From positions 1 to 64,000 of the forward strand of contig NZ_CAMDCK010000001.1 of the NCBI RefSeq assembly GCF_945890115.1: a stretch of 64,000 nt of DNA, read 5' to 3'. The notes below the pieces were generated by a model. That model had not been told where the DNA came from. It saw only the letters and a program-made list of their open reading frames with translations, and ran no database searches. Origin of the DNA: Sphingorhabdus sp. EL138 (GTDB lineage Bacteria > Pseudomonadota > Alphaproteobacteria > Sphingomonadales > Sphingomonadaceae). The first letter of the stretch is position 1. Each line of letters opens with the position of its first letter. The position numbers and the translations under genes were made by a program. This document shows, piece by piece, positions 34,773 through 44,176 of the stretch.

Positions 34773-36107
34773 TCAGTTTTTGCTTGGCCCAAGCAAATCG
34801 AGCACCGCAGCGGTCGTTGCCTCAATCCCCAGCCGTACGGATGATTCTGGATCAATTTTGAACAAAGGCGAATGGTGGCCAGCCACGGGCGGGCCGCCAT
34901 TCTTTGCGGCAACGATCCATTCAGGCTTCGTCCCACCAACGGCGAAATAATAGCCCGGAATGCCATGTTTCTGATCCACGAAAAAGGCGAAGTCTTCCGC
35001 GCCCATTGCCGTCTGGCGGAACGGTGTCACCACATCCTTACCCAAGGCATTGGCGATAGCCCCGTTCAAGCGGCGGGCAAGCGCACCATCATTGACCGTG
35101 ACTGGCGTGCTCTCCGTCACTGTAACAATAGGCAACTTGTCTTGCGGCAAGCCATGTGCCGCGCCAATGCCCTTGGCAACGCGCTCGATAGAGGCAATGA
35201 GTTGATCGCGCACGGCCTGACTGTTGGAACGCACCGTCACCTGTAAGTCGGCATATTCGGAAATAATGTTATGCTTTGTTCCCGCATGGAAAGCGCCAAC
35301 GGTAATTACGCCGGGGTCCAATGGTCCCTTTTCACGGCTGATGATCGATTGAAGACCGACAACGATTTGCGAGGCAATATAGACTGGATCCCGGCCCAAA
35401 TGCGGCGCTGCGCCGTGGGTAGCGATCCCGGGCACGCGAATGTCAACGCTGTCCGCCGACGAATATTGAATGCCTTCTGAGGCCGAGATTTTACCAGCCT
35501 CAAGCTCTGCGGCGACATGAAAGGCCAAGGCATAATCTGGCTTTGGAAAGCGGGTGTAGAGGCCGTCTTCTATCATCGCCTTTGCGCCGCCGACACGTTC
35601 TTCGGCAGGCTGGACAATGAATAAAACCGTACCCTTCCAGCGATCCTTCATCCGTGCCAACTGACGCGCTGTACCCACCAATGCGGTGATATGCACATCA
35701 TGGCCGCACGCGTGCATCACAGGCATTTCAAGGCCATCGACCCCGACCTGTTTCACCGTCGACGCATTGGCCAGACCGGAGCGTTCTTGCACAGGCAGGC
35801 CATCCATATCCGCGCGCATAAGGACGACGGGCCCATCACCGTTTTTCAACATACCGACGACGCCGGTACCGCCGACTTTCTCGGTCACGACCATGCCGGG
35901 CACGGCGCGCAGTTCCTGCGCCATACGCGCGGCGGTCTTAAATTCACGGAACGATAATTCGGGATTGCGATGGAAATGGTCCCACAGGCTCGCCAGCGAC
36001 TTGTCATAGTCAGCCTTAATCGAGTCTGCGTAATCTGGCTGTGCGGCTGCTGGCGTTACGACCAACGCGCTGGCCAAAAATGCGCCCAAAATAGATCTCT
36101 TAATCAT
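34773..36107 (-). CDS. M20 family metallopeptidase/amidohydrolase (secreted)
   Basis: 444 residues. A Sec signal peptide (MIKRSILGAFLASALVVTPAAAQ) is followed by the M20D dinuclear zinc domain: HACGHDVHITALVGTAR with the Asp/His ligands, QPAEERVGGAKAMIEDG with the general base Glu, and a C-terminal ligand His in PVAGHHSPLF. The dimerisation domain sits in the middle. It should hydrolyse amino-acylated substrates or hippurate-like amides in the periplasm. ATG at 36107 follows AGGGGGAATTAAG, better than the longer frame. It is in one direction with the serine hydrolase upstream (51-nt gap). Confidence 0.9.
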   Translation of the reverse strand: MIKRSILGAFLASALVVTPAAAQPDYADSIKADYDKSLASLWDHFHRNPELSFREFKTAARMAQELRAVPGMVVTEKVGGTGVVGMLKNGDGPVVLMRADMDGLPVQERSGLANASTVKQVGVDGLEMPVMHACGHDVHITALVGTARQLARMKDRWKGTVLFIVQPAEERVGGAKAMIEDGLYTRFPKPDYALAFHVAAELEAGKISASEGIQYSSADSVDIRVPGIATHGAAPHLGRDPVYIASQIVVGLQSIISREKGPLDPGVITVGAFHAGTKHNIISEYADLQVTVRSNSQAVRDQLIASIERVAKGIGAAHGLPQDKLPIVTVTESTPVTVNDGALARRLNGAIANALGKDVVTPFRQTAMGAEDFAFFVDQKHGIPGYYFAVGGTKPEWIVAAKNGGPPVAGHHSPLFKIDPESSVRLGIEATTAAVLDLLGPSKN

Positions 36108-36157
36108 CTTAATTCCCCCTGATATCCCAGATTTTCCGTTATCTGTCGTCCACGCTA

Positions 36158-37315
36158 TCATGGGCACCGGTCAAAGCAATGCCCAACGGCGGAAAATTCA
36201 TCGACCATAGTCACGAAGCGGTAAAAGCCCCTACGTTCGGCAGGGTTGATCCAAAAGCCCGCACGCAGCGAATACGCCTCCCCCACATGGCCGAACCAGC
36301 GATTGCCTTGCTTGTCGGTCAACCAATGCACGCCAAGGCCATAGCCTGTAAAATAACCTTTATCATCATCACCATTTTTACCGTCAAAGGTCCAGACGGG
36401 GCCAATCATCTGCGTAAAACTTTTGCGCGACAACAAAGGTGCGCCATCGCGTAACAGCAATTGACCAATTTTTGCCAGATCGCGCGCCGAAATACGCAGG
36501 CCGCCTTGCGGACTGAAGGCCGAGCCGTTGCGTCCAAGCACATAGAGCTTATCAACGGCACAGCTTCCGTCGCTGGCAGGGTAAACCGCGCATGGATCAG
36601 GCCCGTTCATGGGCGCATCGCGCGCAAGGTCTTTATTGGGTCGCAGCAAAGTGACCGCCTGCGCGCGCCGCCCGTCGCTGCACCCTGCGCCCCAATTATA
36701 GCAGGCATCCAACCCAAGCGGCGTCAACACCAGCCGCGCCATCAGTCGGTCAAAGCGTTCGCCGGTGGCTCCCTCCATCACCGCTGCAATCAACGGCGAA
36801 TTGATATTGGCGTAAGCAAAATAAGTGCCAGGCGCATGGCCCGCATCCCATGCCTTTGGGTTAACCAAAACGGCCTCAAGACTGCCATCAAGCGGCACGA
36901 TATAATCCACAGAGTCACGCAAACCGCTTTGATGCGATAACAAGGCGCGTAAGGTAATCGGTGCATCCGGAAATGCCGGATTGCGGACCTGCCAACCCAG
37001 ATAGTCATTCACGTCGCGGTCGAGATCAAGCTTGCCTTGCTCCGACAGACGCATGACGCCGATGGCTATGACCAATTTCGAGATAGAGGCAACCCGCGCC
37101 GGATCATCTATGGTCACGGCCCGCCCAGCAACGCCAGCATCCCCCTCGACTATTACGGGGGTGGTGCTGTCCGATGTGAAATCGACTTTGACCACTGCCG
37201 GTCGGATGCTGGCATGACGAGGCAGTGTTTCAGCGGGCGCATCGGTTGCGCATCCGGAGACGATCACCGCCACAAGGGCAGCGCAGACCAATTTTAAGCG
37301 GCGCAAATGCATCAT
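36158..37315 (-). CDS. serine hydrolase (beta-lactamase family), lipoprotein
   Basis: 385 residues. The signal sequence ends in a lipobox (VSGC), so the protein is membrane-anchored in the periplasm. Active-site motifs are S-x-x-K in VASISKLVIA, Y-x-N in FAYANINSP, and H-x-G in WFGHVGEAYSL. The start ATG at 37315 overlaps the stop codon of the DUF3617 gene (ATGA); an in-frame GTG at 37327 is the alternative. It is a second member of this superfamily in the window, unlike the signal-anchored one at 4364-5593. Substrate unknown. Confidence 0.86.
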   Translation of the reverse strand: MMHLRRLKLVCAALVAVIVSGCATDAPAETLPRHASIRPAVVKVDFTSDSTTPVIVEGDAGVAGRAVTIDDPARVASISKLVIAIGVMRLSEQGKLDLDRDVNDYLGWQVRNPAFPDAPITLRALLSHQSGLRDSVDYIVPLDGSLEAVLVNPKAWDAGHAPGTYFAYANINSPLIAAVMEGATGERFDRLMARLVLTPLGLDACYNWGAGCSDGRRAQAVTLLRPNKDLARDAPMNGPDPCAVYPASDGSCAVDKLYVLGRNGSAFSPQGGLRISARDLAKIGQLLLRDGAPLLSRKSFTQMIGPVWTFDGKNGDDDKGYFTGYGLGVHWLTDKQGNRWFGHVGEAYSLRAGFWINPAERRGFYRFVTMVDEFSAVGHCFDRCP

Positions 37316-37869
37316 GACGCTGGACACCCACCCAAATATTTACCCATTGCCTTGCCCTGCAGGGCGACCTTGCCAACCATCGGCAGGCGGACATCTACCT
37401 TGCTGTCATAGTTGAATGCGGTTTCGCCCATGACACCGGTAAGTTCCATGTCCACGCTGCCCATGCTATCCATGCCGCAAGATAACTTCATGCGCACATT
37501 TTGTCCGGAAACATCGAACGCCTGATACACGCATTTTTCGGCGCCATTGCCCCTAAAGAAATCCGCCGCTGGCTTTTTTGCTTCGGCATCGGTCAAGCAG
37601 CTTTGGCTAGATGTATTTTTCCCCACTTCATTCATGATCTGCTGCTTTTCAGCTTTACCCAGCGTCGGAACATTGATGTCCGCAAAGACGAAATTGGTTT
37701 CCCAAAGCCCGGCCTTCATCGGAATGAATGCATCATAGTCCATCGCCGCTGCGCTTTCTTGGCTATCGATTACTCCGTCGCCATCCTTATCCGCGCTGCT
37801 GTCCGCACCCTCATTCGAACATGCGGATAATGCCAGCGCGGCTGCGCTCAACAGGAAAATTTTACGCAT
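37312..37869 (-). CDS. DUF3617 domain-containing lipoprotein
   Basis: 185 residues. Lipobox LSAC near residue 17. An EF-hand-like acidic loop (DKDGDGVIDSQE) occurs early, and then the DUF3617 domain with its MKAGLWETNF signature, cysteine pairs (SCLTDAEAKK, KCVYQAFDVSG) and a final GGC near the C-terminus. It is an envelope protein of unknown function, found widely in sphingomonads. ATG follows CGGGAGGTGTATCA. Translationally coupled to the serine hydrolase gene. Confidence 0.85.
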   Translation of the reverse strand: MRKIFLLSAAALALSACSNEGADSSADKDGDGVIDSQESAAAMDYDAFIPMKAGLWETNFVFADINVPTLGKAEKQQIMNEVGKNTSSQSCLTDAEAKKPAADFFRGNGAEKCVYQAFDVSGQNVRMKLSCGMDSMGSVDMELTGVMGETAFNYDSKVDVRLPMVGKVALQGKAMGKYLGGCPAS

Positions 37870-38181
37870 TGATACACCTCCCGTTTCTCTCCGCCATATT
37901 ACTGTCGCCGCCCATCCTAAAAGGCAACAGCGATAAAAAATGCCGTTGAAAAGTCACACTAAGGTTTCACCTCAAACGCTGGCGTTTGCGACGCATAATC
38001 ACATGATGGACCTCTATTGCCTAATTAACCCTGCGCACGGTCCACATGCGCACTTCAATTGCCTTCCACCGACGGGGGGCAAAATCCATTTCGGCTGTGG
38101 AAGAACGTAAATTTGGTGCATCGGTCCGCATTCCGACGCACGCCTCTTGCCCTTGCTGCGTGCAAAGCACATATAGCGAAC
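37870..38181. other. intergenic region upstream of uvrB
   Basis: No gene is supported in these 312 bases, which separate divergent genes. A perfect inverted repeat CAAACGC-TG-GCGTTTG lies at 37973-37988. No direct-repeat LexA box of the alphaproteobacterial type (GTTC-N7-GTTC) was seen, though such a box is often found near uvr genes. Confidence 0.5.
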
Positions 38182-40368
38182 ATGGCAGAGCTCATCATCC
38201 GCCGTGGGCTGGAAGAACCGGACACGGTTGGCACCTTCACCCCGCACCGACCGGAACGCCCGTCCAAGTTGGAAGGTGGCAGGCCGTTTAAGATCGTGTC
38301 GGATTTTGCGCCGGCGGGTGACCAGCCAACCGCTATTCGCGAACTTGTCGACACGGCACTGACGGGGGAAAAGAACCAAGTTCTGTTGGGTGTCACAGGG
38401 TCCGGCAAGACCTTCACCGTTGCCAAGGTCATTGAAGCATTGCAGCGCCCAGCGCTTATTCTTGCGCCAAACAAGATTTTGGCCGCGCAGCTGTACGGCG
38501 AATTCAAAAGCTTTTTTCCCGACAATGCCGTCGAATATTTTGTGTCTTATTATGACTATTACCAGCCCGAGGCCTATGTCCCGCGCAGCGACACCTACAT
38601 CGAAAAAGAATCGAGCGTAAACGAGGCGATCGACCGGATGCGCCACTCGGCGACTCGGTCTTTGCTGGAACGCGATGATGTCATCATCGTAGCATCCGTT
38701 TCGTGCATTTACGGTATCGGCTCCGTCGAAACATACTCAGCGATGATTTTCGACCTGAAAAAGGGAGAAAGCGTGGATCAGCGGGAGTTGATCCGCAAGC
38801 TCGTTGCACTTCAGTATAAGCGCAACGACATGGCCTTTGGCCGTGGCAACTTCCGCGTACGCGGCGACAATCTCGAAATATTCCCATCACATTATGAAGA
38901 TACTGCATGGCGCGTCAGTTTCTTTGGCGACGAGATTGAGGAGATTGCCGAATTCGACCCGCTGACGGGTAATACCGGCGCAAAGCTGAACAGCGTGCGC
39001 GTTTACGCCAACAGCCATTATGTGACCCCTGGCCCAACGATGAAGCAGGCCAGCGAAGCGATCCGCTTTGAGCTGACTGAGCGGTTGAAAGAGCTGGTGA
39101 CCGAAGGCAAATTGCTGGAGGCACAGCGGTTAGAGGAGCGGACAAATTTCGATCTTGAGATGATTGCCGCGACCGGGTCTTGCGCTGGCATCGAAAATTA
39201 CTCGCGCTTTCTAACGGGCCGCCTGCCGGGTGAGCCACCGCCAACCTTGTTTGAATATCTGCCGGATAATGCCTTATTGTTCGTTGACGAAAGCCACCAG
39301 ACGGTGCCGCAAATCGGCGCGATGGCCAAGGGCGACCATCGGCGTAAGCTGACATTGGCCGAATATGGGTTCCGCCTGCCTTCCTGCATCGATAACCGGC
39401 CACTGCGTTTCAACGAATGGGATATGATGCGCCCGCAAACGGTGTGCGTATCGGCAACGCCGGGCGGGTGGGAAATGGAGCAATCGGGCGGCGTCTTTGC
39501 CGAACAGGTCATTCGTCCAACCGGCCTCATCGACCCGCCAGTTGAGATTAAACCTGTCGAAGACCAAGTGCAGGATTGCATCAACGAATGCCGCAAAACG
39601 GCAGAGGCAGGGTTCCGCACGTTGGTCACCACCCTGACCAAGCGGATGGCCGAGGATCTGACGGAGTTCATGCATGAAGCGGGGCTGCGCGTGCGCTACA
39701 TGCACAGCGACGTTGAGACTTTGGAGCGTATTGAGCTGATCCGCGATTTGCGACGCGGCGTGTATGACGTGCTAGTGGGAATAAACTTGCTGCGGGAAGG
39801 TCTCGATATTCCCGAATGCGGGTTGGTCGCGATATTGGATGCCGACAAGGAAGGTTTCCTGCGCAGCGAAACGTCCTTAATCCAGACCATCGGCCGCGCT
39901 GCGCGCAACGTCGAGGGCCGCGTGATCCTCTATGCCGACCGCATGACTGGCAGCATGGAACGCGCCATCCGCGAAACCGACCGCCGCCGTGAAAAGCAGC
40001 ATGCTTACAATATAGAACATGGGATCACCCCAGCCACAATCAAGCGCGATATTCACAACATTGTCGCCGATAGCGCCAGCCGCGATTCTGTATTGGTCGA
40101 GATTGACGCCGAGGGTGCCAACAACCTCGTTGGGCACAATTTGCGCGCCTATATCGAAGACCTGGAAAAGAAGATGCGCGCCGCTGCAGCCGATTTAGAG
40201 TTTGAAGAAGCTGGCCGCCTGCGTGACGAAATCCGGTCTTTGGAGGCAACCGAGCTTGGCCTGCCGCATCCACAGCATGTCGCAGCACCCAAAGGCCGCG
40301 CGACCGAAGGGCAGCCCGGCACACGCAAAATGCGCTATGGCAAGACGCAGCGCAAATTCGGGAAATAA
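38182..40368 (+). CDS. uvrB: excinuclease ABC subunit B
   Basis: 728 residues. The Walker A motif is [11 protein letters not shown], the beta-hairpin region is [20 protein letters not shown], and helicase motifs run through [15 protein letters not shown] and [20 protein letters not shown]. The C-terminal UVR motif ([20 protein letters not shown]) binds UvrC. It scans DNA damage with UvrA in nucleotide excision repair. The start [14 protein letters not shown] at 38182 fits the family; about 40 residues of non-homologous frame upstream are excluded. No strong ribosome-binding site is visible. Confidence 0.96.
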   Translation: MAELIIRRGLEEPDTVGTFTPHRPERPSKLEGGRPFKIVSDFAPAGDQPTAIRELVDTALTGEKNQVLLGVTGSGKTFTVAKVIEALQRPALILAPNKILAAQLYGEFKSFFPDNAVEYFVSYYDYYQPEAYVPRSDTYIEKESSVNEAIDRMRHSATRSLLERDDVIIVASVSCIYGIGSVETYSAMIFDLKKGESVDQRELIRKLVALQYKRNDMAFGRGNFRVRGDNLEIFPSHYEDTAWRVSFFGDEIEEIAEFDPLTGNTGAKLNSVRVYANSHYVTPGPTMKQASEAIRFELTERLKELVTEGKLLEAQRLEERTNFDLEMIAATGSCAGIENYSRFLTGRLPGEPPPTLFEYLPDNALLFVDESHQTVPQIGAMAKGDHRRKLTLAEYGFRLPSCIDNRPLRFNEWDMMRPQTVCVSATPGGWEMEQSGGVFAEQVIRPTGLIDPPVEIKPVEDQVQDCINECRKTAEAGFRTLVTTLTKRMAEDLTEFMHEAGLRVRYMHSDVETLERIELIRDLRRGVYDVLVGINLLREGLDIPECGLVAILDADKEGFLRSETSLIQTIGRAARNVEGRVILYADRMTGSMERAIRETDRRREKQHAYNIEHGITPATIKRDIHNIVADSASRDSVLVEIDAEGANNLVGHNLRAYIEDLEKKMRAAAADLEFEEAGRLRDEIRSLEATELGLPHPQHVAAPKGRATEGQPGTRKMRYGKTQRKFGK

Positions 40369-40386
40369 GGGTTAGGCCGTGAACGC

Positions 40387-41103
40387 CTAATTTAGCAGCC
40401 GCAGAACGGCCGAAAGTCCGGCAAGGCCAAGAACGCCCGCGACGAAGCTGCGCCACAAAGTCGGCGGCACCCTGCCAAAGGATTTCGCACCAAGCCAGTT
40501 GCCGACAAGCACCGACGGGAACAGCGCAAGCGACAGCCACAATAAATGCGCGTTCGCCAGTCCAAGGACAAATGCCGATATCGTGCCCGCAATCGCGGTG
40601 GCGAAAAACACCAGCATCATCGACGCGCGCGCTTCCTTGGGCGGGATAGGCTGGCGCAGATAAAAGGGTACGACGGGCGGGCCCGGCATCGCCGCAAAAC
40701 CCGTCAATATGCCCGAGGCAATGCCGGTAAGTGCGGTTTCCTTCGGCCCGGGACGCAGTTCCCCGCGTTGCGGCAGCAGCACGAGCACAAACGCCCCAAT
40801 GGCGATTCCGGCGATCATCAACCGTGCAACATCTGGGCTGGTATGCATCAGCAGCCATATCCCCAGGGGCGTTGCCAACATGGCAAACGCCGCAATCATC
40901 AATGCGCTCTGGCGGTGGGCGTCCGCGTAAATGACTTTAAAGCCAACAGGCCCAATCAGCACCTGAAGCAATATGCCAATAACCACCGCCTCACCCGGCT
41001 TCACGATCAACCCGAACAATGGCACAAGAATGATGGCCATACCAAAACCGGTCAGCCCGCGAATATAGGCCGCGCCAAAGGTCATGGCCGCCAACAGCGA
41101 CAA
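40387..41103 (-). CDS. sulfite exporter TauE/SafE family protein (TSUP)
   Basis: 238 residues with about 7 hydrophobic segments. The TSUP pattern is seen in GLTGFGMAIILVPLFGLI and in the second repeat GIASGILTGFAAMPGPPVV. Family members move sulfite, sulfoacetate or related anions. The first codon is uncertain: TTG at 41103 is used because no ATG or GTG lies close upstream in frame, and CTG about 14 codons earlier is possible. It follows the DUF305 gene on the same strand. Confidence 0.78.
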   Translation of the reverse strand: MSLLAAMTFGAAYIRGLTGFGMAIILVPLFGLIVKPGEAVVIGILLQVLIGPVGFKVIYADAHRQSALMIAAFAMLATPLGIWLLMHTSPDVARLMIAGIAIGAFVLVLLPQRGELRPGPKETALTGIASGILTGFAAMPGPPVVPFYLRQPIPPKEARASMMLVFFATAIAGTISAFVLGLANAHLLWLSLALFPSVLVGNWLGAKSFGRVPPTLWRSFVAGVLGLAGLSAVLRLLN

Positions 41104-41138
41104 TTGCGCTGTGGTAATTCCAATCAGGTCTTGAATGT

Positions 41139-41555
41139 TCAGTGCCCCATAGCGGCATGGTCAGCGGCGGTCAGCGGCTTTTCCGCAGCTACGCCTTTTT
41201 TGTCGAGCCAGGCCTGCATGTCCTTGATCTCAGCTTCTTGTGCGGCGATGACCTTTTGCGCAAGCGCCCGCACTTCAGGGTCCTTGCCATGTTCCAGCGC
41301 AACCTTCGCCATTTCAACCGCACCCACATGGTGCGGGATCATGCCTTGCATGAACGCAACATCGGCGTCGGCGTTGATATTGCCCATTCCGGCATGCATC
41401 TTGTCATTGGCGGCGGCATAAGCCTTTTGTGCGGCATTGTAGCTGGCGGTCGCATCTGCTGTTGCCGCTGGGGTTTCGGCGTTTTCGTCCGCCGCAGGTT
41501 GCTGGCACGCGGCCAAGAAAAACACGGCAGCAAGCGTCAATGGAAGTGTTTTCAT
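41139..41555 (-). CDS. DUF305 domain-containing lipoprotein
   Basis: 138 residues. The signal sequence ends in a lipobox (LAAC). The DUF305 core is FMQGMIPHHVGAVEMAKVAL, whose His and Met residues fit metal (copper) binding, then VIAAQEAEIKDMQAWL. Family members such as CopM bind copper or silver in the periplasm. ATG at 41555 follows TAAGGAGATAGCG; the longer frame upstream is not homologous. It lies 22 nt downstream of thrS and may be cotranscribed. Confidence 0.87.
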   Translation of the reverse strand: MKTLPLTLAAVFFLAACQQPAADENAETPAATADATASYNAAQKAYAAANDKMHAGMGNINADADVAFMQGMIPHHVGAVEMAKVALEHGKDPEVRALAQKVIAAQEAEIKDMQAWLDKKGVAAEKPLTAADHAAMGH

Positions 41556-41577
41556 CGCTATCTCCTTAAAGATCGTC

Positions 41578-43575
41578 TTAACGTAAATCCGGCGGTGTGG
41601 CTTCATGCGACAGCATAGCAATCGCTTCATCCAGCGTCATGATACGCTGACCATCCGAACCAAGGCTGCGAATCGCAACCTTACCTTCTTCGGCCTCACG
41701 CATACCAACGACAAGCAAATGCGGCACCTTGGCGACGCTATGCTCGCGCACCTTGTAATTGATTTTTTCGTTGCGGGTATCGGCCTCAACCCGAATGCCC
41801 GCCGCCTTCAACTTTGCGGTCACATCATGCGCATAGCCGTCAGCCTCCGATGTGATCGTTGCGACCACGGCTTGCACCGGCGCGAGCCAGACGGGGAAAC
41901 GGCCCGCATAATGTTCGATCAAGATGCCGATGAAGCGTTCATAACTGCCAAAGATCGCGCGGTGCAGCATGACGGGACGGTGGCGTGCGCCATCCTCTCC
42001 AACATAGCTTGCATCTAGCCGCTGGGGCAACACGCGGTCGGATTGGATCGTGCCGACCTGCCATGTCCGGCCAATCGCGTCGGTCAAATGCCATTCGAGC
42101 TTTGGCGCATAGAAAGCGCCTTCGCCGGGCAGTTCTTCCCAACCAAATTCAGCCGTCGCAAGGCCAGCACGGACCACGGCATCGCGCAGTTCGTTTTCGG
42201 CCTTATCCCAATCCGCATCCGAACCAAAACGCTGGTCGGGGCGCAACGCGAGCTTGATCGAATAGGTAAAACCAAATTCCTTGTACACTCTGTCGGCCAG
42301 CGCGCAGAAGGCCTGCACCTCCTCGACAATCTGGTCTTCGCGGCAGAATATATGCGCATCATCCTGCGTAAACTGACGCACGCGCATCAGGCCATGCAAC
42401 GCACCATGCGGTTCATTGCGGTGACAGCAACCATTTTCGTAAATGCGCAATGGCAGGTCGCGATAGGACTTAATACCCTGGCGGAAAATCAGAACATGCG
42501 CAGGGCAGTTCATCGGCTTCAACGCCATCCAGTCGGCATCGCCCGAAATCACGGGGCCTTCATCGTCGACATTGGGCACTTCATCAGGGATCACGAACAT
42601 ATTGGCGCGATATTTGCCCCAATGCCCCGATTGCTCCCATTGCCGTGCATCCATGACTTGCGGCGTTTTGACTTCTTTATAACCAGCGCCGTCAATCGCG
42701 CGGCGCATATAGCCCTCAAGTTCGCGCCAGATCAGATAGCCATTGGGATGCCAGAACACCGAACCATGTGCCTCTTGCTGCAAATGGAACAAGTCCATGT
42801 CCTGGCCCAGACGGCGATGGTCGCGCTTGGCGGCCTCTTCCAACCGGAGCAGATGCGCGTCCAACTGTTTCTTATTCAGCCAGCCCGTGCCGTAAATGCG
42901 GCTTAATTGGGGATTATTCTGGTCGCCACGCCAATAGGCACCGGCAACGCGCGTCAGCTTGAACGCCGCAGCATCCAACTTACCGGTCGAGGCCAGATGC
43001 GGACCACGGCACATGTCCATCCAGTCATTGCCGGACCAATAGACGGACAATTCCTCGCCCTCCGGCAATTCCGCCGCCCACTCTGCCTTAAAACTTTCGC
43101 CCGCATTCTGCCATGTGGCAATCAAGGCGTCACGCGCCATGACTTCGCGGCGCAGCGGCTTGTCGGCGCGGATGATCGCGCGCATTTGTTCCTCAATCGC
43201 GGGCAGATCATCCATCGTGAACGGGCCGCGTTTGGCAGGTGCCATCACGTCATAATAAAAACCGTCATCGGTCGATGGACCAAAGGTGATTTGCGTACCG
43301 GGAAACAACGCCTGCACCGCCTCTGCCAATATATGCGCAAAATCATGGCGGGCGAGTTCAAGCGCATCCGTCTCGTCTCGGCTGGTCACCAACGCCAGTT
43401 CAGCATCGGCCTCCATCGGGCGCATGATATCGCGCAATTCGCCATCCACGCGCGCCGCAATCGCCGCCTTGGCAAGGCCGGGACCAATCGCGGCAGCAAT
43501 GTCCGCAGGGGTAGTGCCACGCGCAACTTCACGGGCAGAGCCATCGGGAAGGGTGACACGGATCATCTCAGACAT
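41578..43575 (-). CDS. thrS: threonyl-tRNA synthetase
   Basis: 665 residues, full length. The TGS domain occupies the first ~65 residues ([20 protein letters not shown]), then the editing domain with [15 protein letters not shown]. The catalytic core has the zinc Cys in [13 protein letters not shown], motif 2 in [20 protein letters not shown], and motif 3 in [21 protein letters not shown] at 43575 gives family length; ATG at 43566 is possible. The first residues follow no strong ribosome-binding site. Confidence 0.97.
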   Translation of the reverse strand: MSEMIRVTLPDGSAREVARGTTPADIAAAIGPGLAKAAIAARVDGELRDIMRPMEADAELALVTSRDETDALELARHDFAHILAEAVQALFPGTQITFGPSTDDGFYYDVMAPAKRGPFTMDDLPAIEEQMRAIIRADKPLRREVMARDALIATWQNAGESFKAEWAAELPEGEELSVYWSGNDWMDMCRGPHLASTGKLDAAAFKLTRVAGAYWRGDQNNPQLSRIYGTGWLNKKQLDAHLLRLEEAAKRDHRRLGQDMDLFHLQQEAHGSVFWHPNGYLIWRELEGYMRRAIDGAGYKEVKTPQVMDARQWEQSGHWGKYRANMFVIPDEVPNVDDEGPVISGDADWMALKPMNCPAHVLIFRQGIKSYRDLPLRIYENGCCHRNEPHGALHGLMRVRQFTQDDAHIFCREDQIVEEVQAFCALADRVYKEFGFTYSIKLALRPDQRFGSDADWDKAENELRDAVVRAGLATAEFGWEELPGEGAFYAPKLEWHLTDAIGRTWQVGTIQSDRVLPQRLDASYVGEDGARHRPVMLHRAIFGSYERFIGILIEHYAGRFPVWLAPVQAVVATITSEADGYAHDVTAKLKAAGIRVEADTRNEKINYKVREHSVAKVPHLLVVGMREAEEGKVAIRSLGSDGQRIMTLDEAIAMLSHEATPPDLR

Positions 43576-43689
43576 GGAGTATCTTGCTTTCAACTGCGGT
43601 TAGAAGCGCCCCTTTGCCAGCCCAGAGGCTAAGTCGCAAGTGCGCAGCCATTGTCCGCGAACAAGAACTGGCCATCGCACGAAGTTCAA

Positions 43690-44115
43690 CTAATCCGTCG
43701 TCTTCTCGCTACGATAAGGCACAAACTCGCCAAGGCTGCAAACACCGCCGGTCATGCCGCTGGTCCGGTCCACAAGGCGGATGATGTCGCCTTTGCATTT
43801 CTGGCCACCAAATTGTTCGGACACAATGATGTCATCGTCACGCGCCAATCCGCTGCACGCGGAGCGCAGGTTGTTTTGGTACAGCAGACGGCCCGACACG
43901 CGGTAGAGCAGGATATTGTCGCTGACGCGGATGGTGTTGGTGGCGTTAAAGTCGCTGATGCAGTTTACCGGCGTGCCCGCGACCTTACCGTTCAGTTCCT
44001 TCATAAGCACCGCGCTCTGTTTCTCGGTCAGCGGCTTTGGCGTGCTGTCCACTTGTCCGCACGCAGCGACCAACATGAGCGGAAGAGCAAGAGCGGTAAA
44101 TTTAAGCATATGCAT
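43690..44115 (-). CDS. hypothetical lipoprotein, sphingomonad type
   Basis: 141 residues. The signal sequence MLKFTALALPLMLVAAC ends in a lipobox (VAAC). The mature part has three to four cysteines (NCISDF, SACSGLARDD, QKCKGD, GVCSLGEFVPYR) and a KPLTEKQSAVLMKEL helix. No known domain was recognised; similar short Cys-containing lipoproteins are common in sphingomonads. ATG at 44115 follows ACGGAGAAATTCG; ATG at 44109 is an alternative. It stands alone between thrS and the CoA-metabolism cluster. Confidence 0.75.
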   Translation of the reverse strand: MHMLKFTALALPLMLVAACGQVDSTPKPLTEKQSAVLMKELNGKVAGTPVNCISDFNATNTIRVSDNILLYRVSGRLLYQNNLRSACSGLARDDDIIVSEQFGGQKCKGDIIRLVDRTSGMTGGVCSLGEFVPYRSEKTTD

Positions 44116-44176
44116 CGAATTTCTCCGTTTCACGCAATGCCCATATCATAAGAGCAGCGCGATGAACCTTAGATTA

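Noticed and set aside
37870-38181. LexA (SOS) box in front of uvrB
   Set aside because: No GTTC-N7-GTTC direct repeat was found, only an unrelated inverted repeat CAAACGC-TG-GCGTTTG.
42043-42906. 287-codon plus-strand frame opposite thrS
   Set aside because: It is the shadow of the well-conserved threonyl-tRNA synthetase frame; its sequence shows no domain.
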